Assembly (NCBI RefSeq): GCF_001685355.1
Contig: NZ_CP016438.1
Span: 62,001-126,000 of the forward strand
Direction: 5' to 3'
From: Streptomyces lincolnensis
GTDB lineage: Bacteria; Actinomycetota; Actinomycetes; Streptomycetales; Streptomycetaceae
DNA: 64,000 nt
Under the pieces are notes generated by a model. That model saw nothing but the letters and a program-made list of their open reading frames with translations, made no database searches and had not been told where the DNA came from. Of this stretch, positions 60,685-64,000 are shown piece after piece (within the stretch, counting starts at the first letter, position 1; each line of letters opens with the position of its first letter). The position numbers were made by a program, and so were the translations under genes.

Positions 60685-62112
60685 ATGACGTCTCTCGCCG
60701 CGGTGCGGCACACCATCTCAGCGTTCGCGCTGGCCGCCCTGGCCGGTACGGCGCTCGCTGTTCCGGCCAGTGCCAGTGCCCAGGAGGAACCGCTGCCGGT
60801 CTCCGTGACCGGCCCCGACAGCGTGAACCTTTCGCTGCAACCGGAGTCCGGTGAGCCGGGTGAGCCGGGTGAGCCGCAGATCGAGCTCGGACTCCGAGCG
60901 CCCGGCGAGCCGGTGCCGGACGAGAACGGAGTCATCTATCCGATCCACCAGGGCGACTACACGGTCACGGTGGACGCGAGCTCCCTGGCCGGTGTCGCCG
61001 CCGTCGACTTCTCCCGCCTGGGCGGGTGGCAGGGCTGCTCCGTCGACGGGCTGGTCGCGACCTGCAGCGACTACGAGATCTACGCCGGCCAGGACTACAA
61101 CGACCTGGGCGGCATCAGACTCGACGTTACCGGCGAGAGCGCCGCGGGTGACTTCGGCACCATCGAGGTCACGGCCGCGGGCGAGGGCCTGGCCTTCGCC
61201 GGGCACACGGTGGACGTGCTGGTCGGCGGCCCCGAGCTGCAGATGAAGCAGCTGACCGAGCCCGAGGGCTTCCGGGCCGGCGACACCTTCCAGGCGCCGC
61301 TGGGCTTCCGCAACCTGGGCGGCCTCGGTGGCAAGGGCGTCGTGCTGCAGATCTCCGGCACCCGGGGCCTCTCCTTCCCCAGCACCTACGGCAACTGCTG
61401 GTACGACCCGCGTGACCCCGACAAGCTGCTCGATCGCTCCACGGCCCTCTGTGTCTTCGACACCGAGTTCGCCGGCGGCGCGGCCTACGGGCTGAACGCC
61501 CCGTTCCCGATCGGGACGGCAGGCTTCGCGCTCTACGACGCAATGTTCTACACCTTCAGCGCGGTGCCCGCCGACAAGGTGGCCGACTTGCTGGCCGAGG
61601 GCGACTACCAGGCCGGAGCCGGGCCCGACCTGGAACTGGCGCAGCTGCCGGACGCCGACCCCGCGGGCTACACCCGGTACGCGGAGACGGACTTCCCCAC
61701 GACGAACACCTTCGACCTCGATCTGACCGGTGAGCGGCTGCGGGCCCGCAAGGGCGAGACGGTGTCGGTCGACGTCGGCTTCGCCAACCAAGGCCCCGCC
61801 TGGCTCGCCCTGCTGCGCTCCGGCGGCGAGCCGATCTCCTTCTGGGTCGACCTTCCCCCGGCCACCACGACCACCACGGTCCCCGAGGGCTGCCAGGCCG
61901 CCGACTGGGAGGGCGCCGAGGGCGACTACCTCTGCTTCGTCGACACCCCGATCCTGGAGGACGCCTCCCGCACCTTCACCTTCGGCCTCCGCGTCGACGA
62001 GGTGATCAGGAACGCCACCGGCCGGGCGTTCTTCGCGTACACGATGCCCAACGAGGGCAATCCGGCGAATGACTCCGGCGCCATCGTGCTGAACCCGAGG
62101 GGCCGGCTCTGA
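60685..62112 (+). CDS. Large secreted protein of unknown function
   Basis: This is a 475-residue exported protein. The signal peptide (VRHTISAFALAALAGTALAV, cleavage near ASA at residue 31) is followed by an acidic mature chain. It has Gly-Glu-Pro repeats near residue 55 (GEPGEPGEP), four to six cysteines likely paired (WQGCSVDGLVATCSDY) and several beta-rich stretches suggestive of Ig-like or DUF11-like domains (LDLTGERLRARKGETVSVDV, FANQGPAWLALLRSGG). No cell-wall sorting signal is seen, so release into the medium is likely. A GGGGGG ribosome site is next to ATG 60685. No catalytic motif is recognised. Confidence 0.75.
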   Translation: MTSLAAVRHTISAFALAALAGTALAVPASASAQEEPLPVSVTGPDSVNLSLQPESGEPGEPGEPQIELGLRAPGEPVPDENGVIYPIHQGDYTVTVDASSLAGVAAVDFSRLGGWQGCSVDGLVATCSDYEIYAGQDYNDLGGIRLDVTGESAAGDFGTIEVTAAGEGLAFAGHTVDVLVGGPELQMKQLTEPEGFRAGDTFQAPLGFRNLGGLGGKGVVLQISGTRGLSFPSTYGNCWYDPRDPDKLLDRSTALCVFDTEFAGGAAYGLNAPFPIGTAGFALYDAMFYTFSAVPADKVADLLAEGDYQAGAGPDLELAQLPDADPAGYTRYAETDFPTTNTFDLDLTGERLRARKGETVSVDVGFANQGPAWLALLRSGGEPISFWVDLPPATTTTTVPEGCQAADWEGAEGDYLCFVDTPILEDASRTFTFGLRVDEVIRNATGRAFFAYTMPNEGNPANDSGAIVLNPRGRL

Positions 62113-62586
62113 TCGACGGCAGTGCGGGCCCGCCCCTCGGGGCGGCCCCGTCCCGCGTTCCGCCGCGGCCTCCGAGCGCAGGACGCAGGGCGACCGGGCG
62201 GCGGGCGTGGGACGGAGGCGCTTCGGCGGTATTCAGCGATGTCCGGTGGTGTTCGGCGAACACCACCGAGCGATCCCGAACTCCCCCAGCGCGGCCAGGG
62301 CGTACCGGCGGACGGCATGCGGACGAGGACCAGGGGATGCATGCGCATGAGCCGCAGCACGATAGTTGTCACCATCGGCGTCCACTGACCTGCGGATTCC
62401 ATCGGGCAAAGCACGCTGGTTTCCACCGGATCGACGGGCATTCTGTCACCAGAACCGCGCGAAGCACGGTGATGGTCACCAGCTCCGGCGCTGGCAGTCA
62501 CTTACGGATGAGTGATGGCCTCCGACCCGAGCTGAGTGCGAACTTCAGTTCACTACGATCCGCATGCCTTACACCGGGGAGGGACC
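62113..62586. other. 474-base intergenic region
   Basis: No gene is recognised. It contains the perfect palindrome at 62245-62267, listed separately. The right part should hold the promoter of the YcxB-like gene. Confidence 0.4.
62245..62267. repeat. Perfect 11-base-arm palindrome
   Basis: GGTGGTGTTCG and its exact complement flank a single G at 62256. With a one-base centre it is a better operator than terminator. Neighbouring genes end 133 bases before it and begin 320 bases after it. Confidence 0.7.
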
Positions 62587-63150
62587 ATGGCCGAAGGCCA
62601 CAGCAACCAAGACATCAACAATGCGGAATCCTCTGACAATGTCGTGGACAGGCGGACCATAGTTGAACTGGCGTACCTGCCCCAGTCTGCCGACACCCTG
62701 GTCGGCCTGCGGGTCCGCCAGCGGATCAAGTGGGCCGGGCTACTACTGCGAGGCGCACTCCTCTTCCTGTCGGTAGGACACTGGCTGGTCTCCGCCGCCG
62801 TCCGCGGCAGTGTCGGCGTGCTCTCGACGGCTGTGCTCCTGTTGGTCGTCTTGCTGCTGGTGGGTTACCCGCGGCTGCAAGCCGCCCAGGTGCAGCGCCT
62901 CGTCGGATGGCAGGGCGAATACCGCGCCACCGTGTCTCCGGCCGGGATCACATGCCGTACCGACCACAGCACACTGATCCAGAAGTGGTCCGTTTTCCAG
63001 GGGTACCGGGAAACGGCAGGTCACTTCGTCCTGCTCAGCCGGGACCCCAGCATCATGTGCGTCGACGTCCTGCCCAAGCGGGGCGTGCAAGAGGCTGGGG
63101 ACATCGAGCAGCTACGGGGGATCCTGGACCAGCACACCCCTCGCGTGTGA
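62587..63150 (+). CDS. YcxB-like membrane protein
   Basis: The 187-residue protein has a polar N-terminus (MAEGHSNQDINNAESSDNVV), two adjacent membrane helices (GLLLRGALLFLSVGHWLVSA and SVGVLSTAVLLLVVLLLVGY) and a C-terminal cytoplasmic YcxB-type domain (YRATVSPAGITCRTDHSTLI QKWSVFQGYRETAGHFVLLS). This is the usual layout of the YcxB family, membrane proteins of unknown role. GGGGAGGG is ideally placed before ATG 62587. It stands alone between the secreted protein and tpg. Confidence 0.75.
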   Translation: MAEGHSNQDINNAESSDNVVDRRTIVELAYLPQSADTLVGLRVRQRIKWAGLLLRGALLFLSVGHWLVSAAVRGSVGVLSTAVLLLVVLLLVGYPRLQAAQVQRLVGWQGEYRATVSPAGITCRTDHSTLIQKWSVFQGYRETAGHFVLLSRDPSIMCVDVLPKRGVQEAGDIEQLRGILDQHTPRV

Positions 63151-63247
63151 ACAGGTGTCCGCCGTTGTGACAACAAGCGCGCCTCTGTGACAACCATCCC
63201 GCTTCGGCTCACGGGCGGGAATTCAGTGGTCATGCTTTCGCTCTCAA

Positions 63248-63805
63248 TCAGTAGTCCAAGTCCAGATAATCAATGTCATTGATTTCCACGTCCGACAGTC
63301 CCATGGCGCGACCGCCGCCGTCCTGGAAATAGATTTCCTTGAACCCTTCGGCGATGATCCCCCGCATCTGCTGATCGCCGGCACCCGCGTTGCGGGCGTC
63401 GAACAGGCGCTGCGCGTACGCCGGGGGGAGGTGCACGGTCAGGCGCCGGAACCGTCCGTCGTCGGTCGTGCCGACGGGCGCGGTGTAGCCGAACCGGGCC
63501 CTCGTCTCCACCGTGATCCCGCCCGAGGCCGCGGCCTGCTTCTGCCGGCGTTTGCGCACCTGCGGCTGCCAGCGGGTCCGTACCGCGTCGTCGATCTTCG
63601 CGGCGACATCGGCACGGGGATGCTTGCGGGCACCACGACGGTAGCGGTTGACGGAGTCCGCGGTAACCCCGAGCTCCCGCGCCACGGCCTTCGCACTGCC
63701 CAACTGCCGGATCAGGTAGCCGATCTGAGCCTTCAGCGTCTTCGGCGGCTGGCGGGTGAACGTTTCCCGGTCGGCCCGCTCGATCGCGTCGTCGATCTCG
63801 CCCAC
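63248..63805 (-). CDS. tpg: Telomere-protecting terminal protein Tpg
   Basis: The 185-residue protein matches Streptomyces Tpg, which becomes covalently bound to the 5' ends of linear replicons and primes end patching. Visible parts are an N-terminal HTH-like region (QIGYLIRQLGSAKAVARELG VTADSVNRYRRGARKH), the characteristic TRWQPQVRKRRQKQAAASGG, VETRARFGYTAPVGTTDDGR, LPPAYAQRLFDA and the acidic end DVEINDIDYLDLDY. GTG 63805 starts three bases after the TAG of the upstream gene, with its GGGGGAG ribosome site inside that gene's end, so the pair is coupled. This tap-tpg order is the standard telomere operon of linear Streptomyces replicons. Confidence 0.92.
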   Translation of the reverse strand: MGEIDDAIERADRETFTRQPPKTLKAQIGYLIRQLGSAKAVARELGVTADSVNRYRRGARKHPRADVAAKIDDAVRTRWQPQVRKRRQKQAAASGGITVETRARFGYTAPVGTTDDGRFRRLTVHLPPAYAQRLFDARNAGAGDQQMRGIIAEGFKEIYFQDGGGRAMGLSDVEINDIDYLDLDY

Positions 63806-63808
63806 CGG

Positions 63809-64000
63809 CTACTCCCCCTCGTCCAACACGGCGTCGCCGCCCTTGATGTGACGGGCCGGATTCAGCCCCTTCTCCATCAAGTCGACCGCCCACAGCATCG
63901 ACTGCACGCCCTCCAGCTTCGCCAGCCCCGGCGTCGGCCCGAGACGGAACCCGCCGGGCTGCGGCTTGCCGGACGCCGCGTAGGGCAGGAAGTCCAGCGG
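63809..64000 (-). CDS. tap: Telomere-associated protein Tap, C-terminal end (runs off the window)
   Basis: The last 63 codons of a minus-strand frame read PLDFLPYAASGKPQPGGFRL, GPTPGLAKLEGVQSMLWAVD and MEKGLNPARHIKGGDAVLDE to TAG 63809. The position directly ahead of tpg with a three-base gap, and the sequence, fit Tap. Tap is the DNA-binding protein that recruits Tpg to telomeric 3' overhangs. Most of the gene lies beyond 64000, so the telomere itself is not in this window. Confidence 0.7.
   Translation of the reverse strand, partial: PLDFLPYAASGKPQPGGFRLGPTPGLAKLEGVQSMLWAVDLMEKGLNPARHIKGGDAVLDEGE

Noticed and set aside
1..64000. tRNA, rRNA or a phage-type attachment site
   Set aside because: No clover-leaf with a GGTTCGANTCC arm and no rRNA core sequence was noticed, and no integrase gene is present; a covariance scan would be decisive.
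1..64000. Antibiotic biosynthetic cluster, as often found in Streptomyces arms
   Set aside because: No polyketide synthase, peptide synthetase, terpene cyclase or lanthipeptide genes are visible; isolated oxidoreductases and an exporter are not enough.

Overview
This window is very G+C-rich, with the strong third-position G/C bias, Shine-Dalgarno style and gene families of a Streptomyces or close relative. The last 750 bases carry tpg and the 3' end of a probable tap, the pair that caps the ends of linear Streptomyces replicons. I therefore read the window as the inner part of a terminal arm of a linear chromosome (or linear plasmid). The content fits: few core genes, many transporters, regulators and secreted proteins, six or more insertion sequences or remnants, and many broken genes.

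Layout. 1-2681: a RuBisCO-like protein (cut by the window start) and a KdgT-type sugar-acid permease, divergent from a DeoR regulator, with TGTTC-N4-GAACA operators between. 2846-7373: a compact accessory cluster of UvrD-like helicase, ribbon-helix-helix-like protein, two zinc-cysteine proteins and an XRE regulator with its own palindromes. 7454-10544: a DUF3892 protein, then a decayed three-gene locus of small protein, PD-(D/E)XK-type nuclease and frameshifted SF2 helicase that resembles Hachiman. 11421-15943: small hypotheticals, a secreted peptidoglycan-binding protein and an ECF sigma operon. 16779-22719: mostly decayed DNA, including a frameshifted replication-relaxation gene and a dead IS701-family element with intact ends.

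22720-28580: an intact three-gene operon of TPR-like protein, HSP90-family ATPase and a 979-residue TPR protein. 28770-30578: a graveyard of gene fragments around a DUF6243 gene. 30608-33032: PadR regulator with a perfect operator and an acyl-CoA dehydrogenase. 34527-39445: a secreted GH106-like glycoside hydrolase and an MFS exporter. 39722-43772: a DEAD-box RNA helicase with an elaborate leader, an ABC-3C-like fragment, a truncated ISL3 element and an intact IS256 element. 43911-52203: membrane proteins, an old-yellow-enzyme reductase, an aldehyde dehydrogenase beside an XRE regulator, and a TetR/SDR pair with twin operators.

52350-58732: an IS3 remnant and a carbohydrate/inositol-type catabolic operon (two sugar-phosphate isomerase/epimerase-fold enzymes, a lipoprotein substrate-binding protein, an inositol-dehydrogenase-like enzyme) divergent from its LacI regulator. 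59120-60081: an internally deleted IS110 element bounded by a direct repeat. 60685-64000: a large secreted protein, a YcxB-like membrane protein and tpg/tap. No rRNA or tRNA gene, CRISPR array or complete antibiotic biosynthetic cluster was recognised. The best candidates for unfamiliar biology are the HSP90-TPR operon, the UvrD/zinc-protein cluster and the decayed nuclease-helicase locus.
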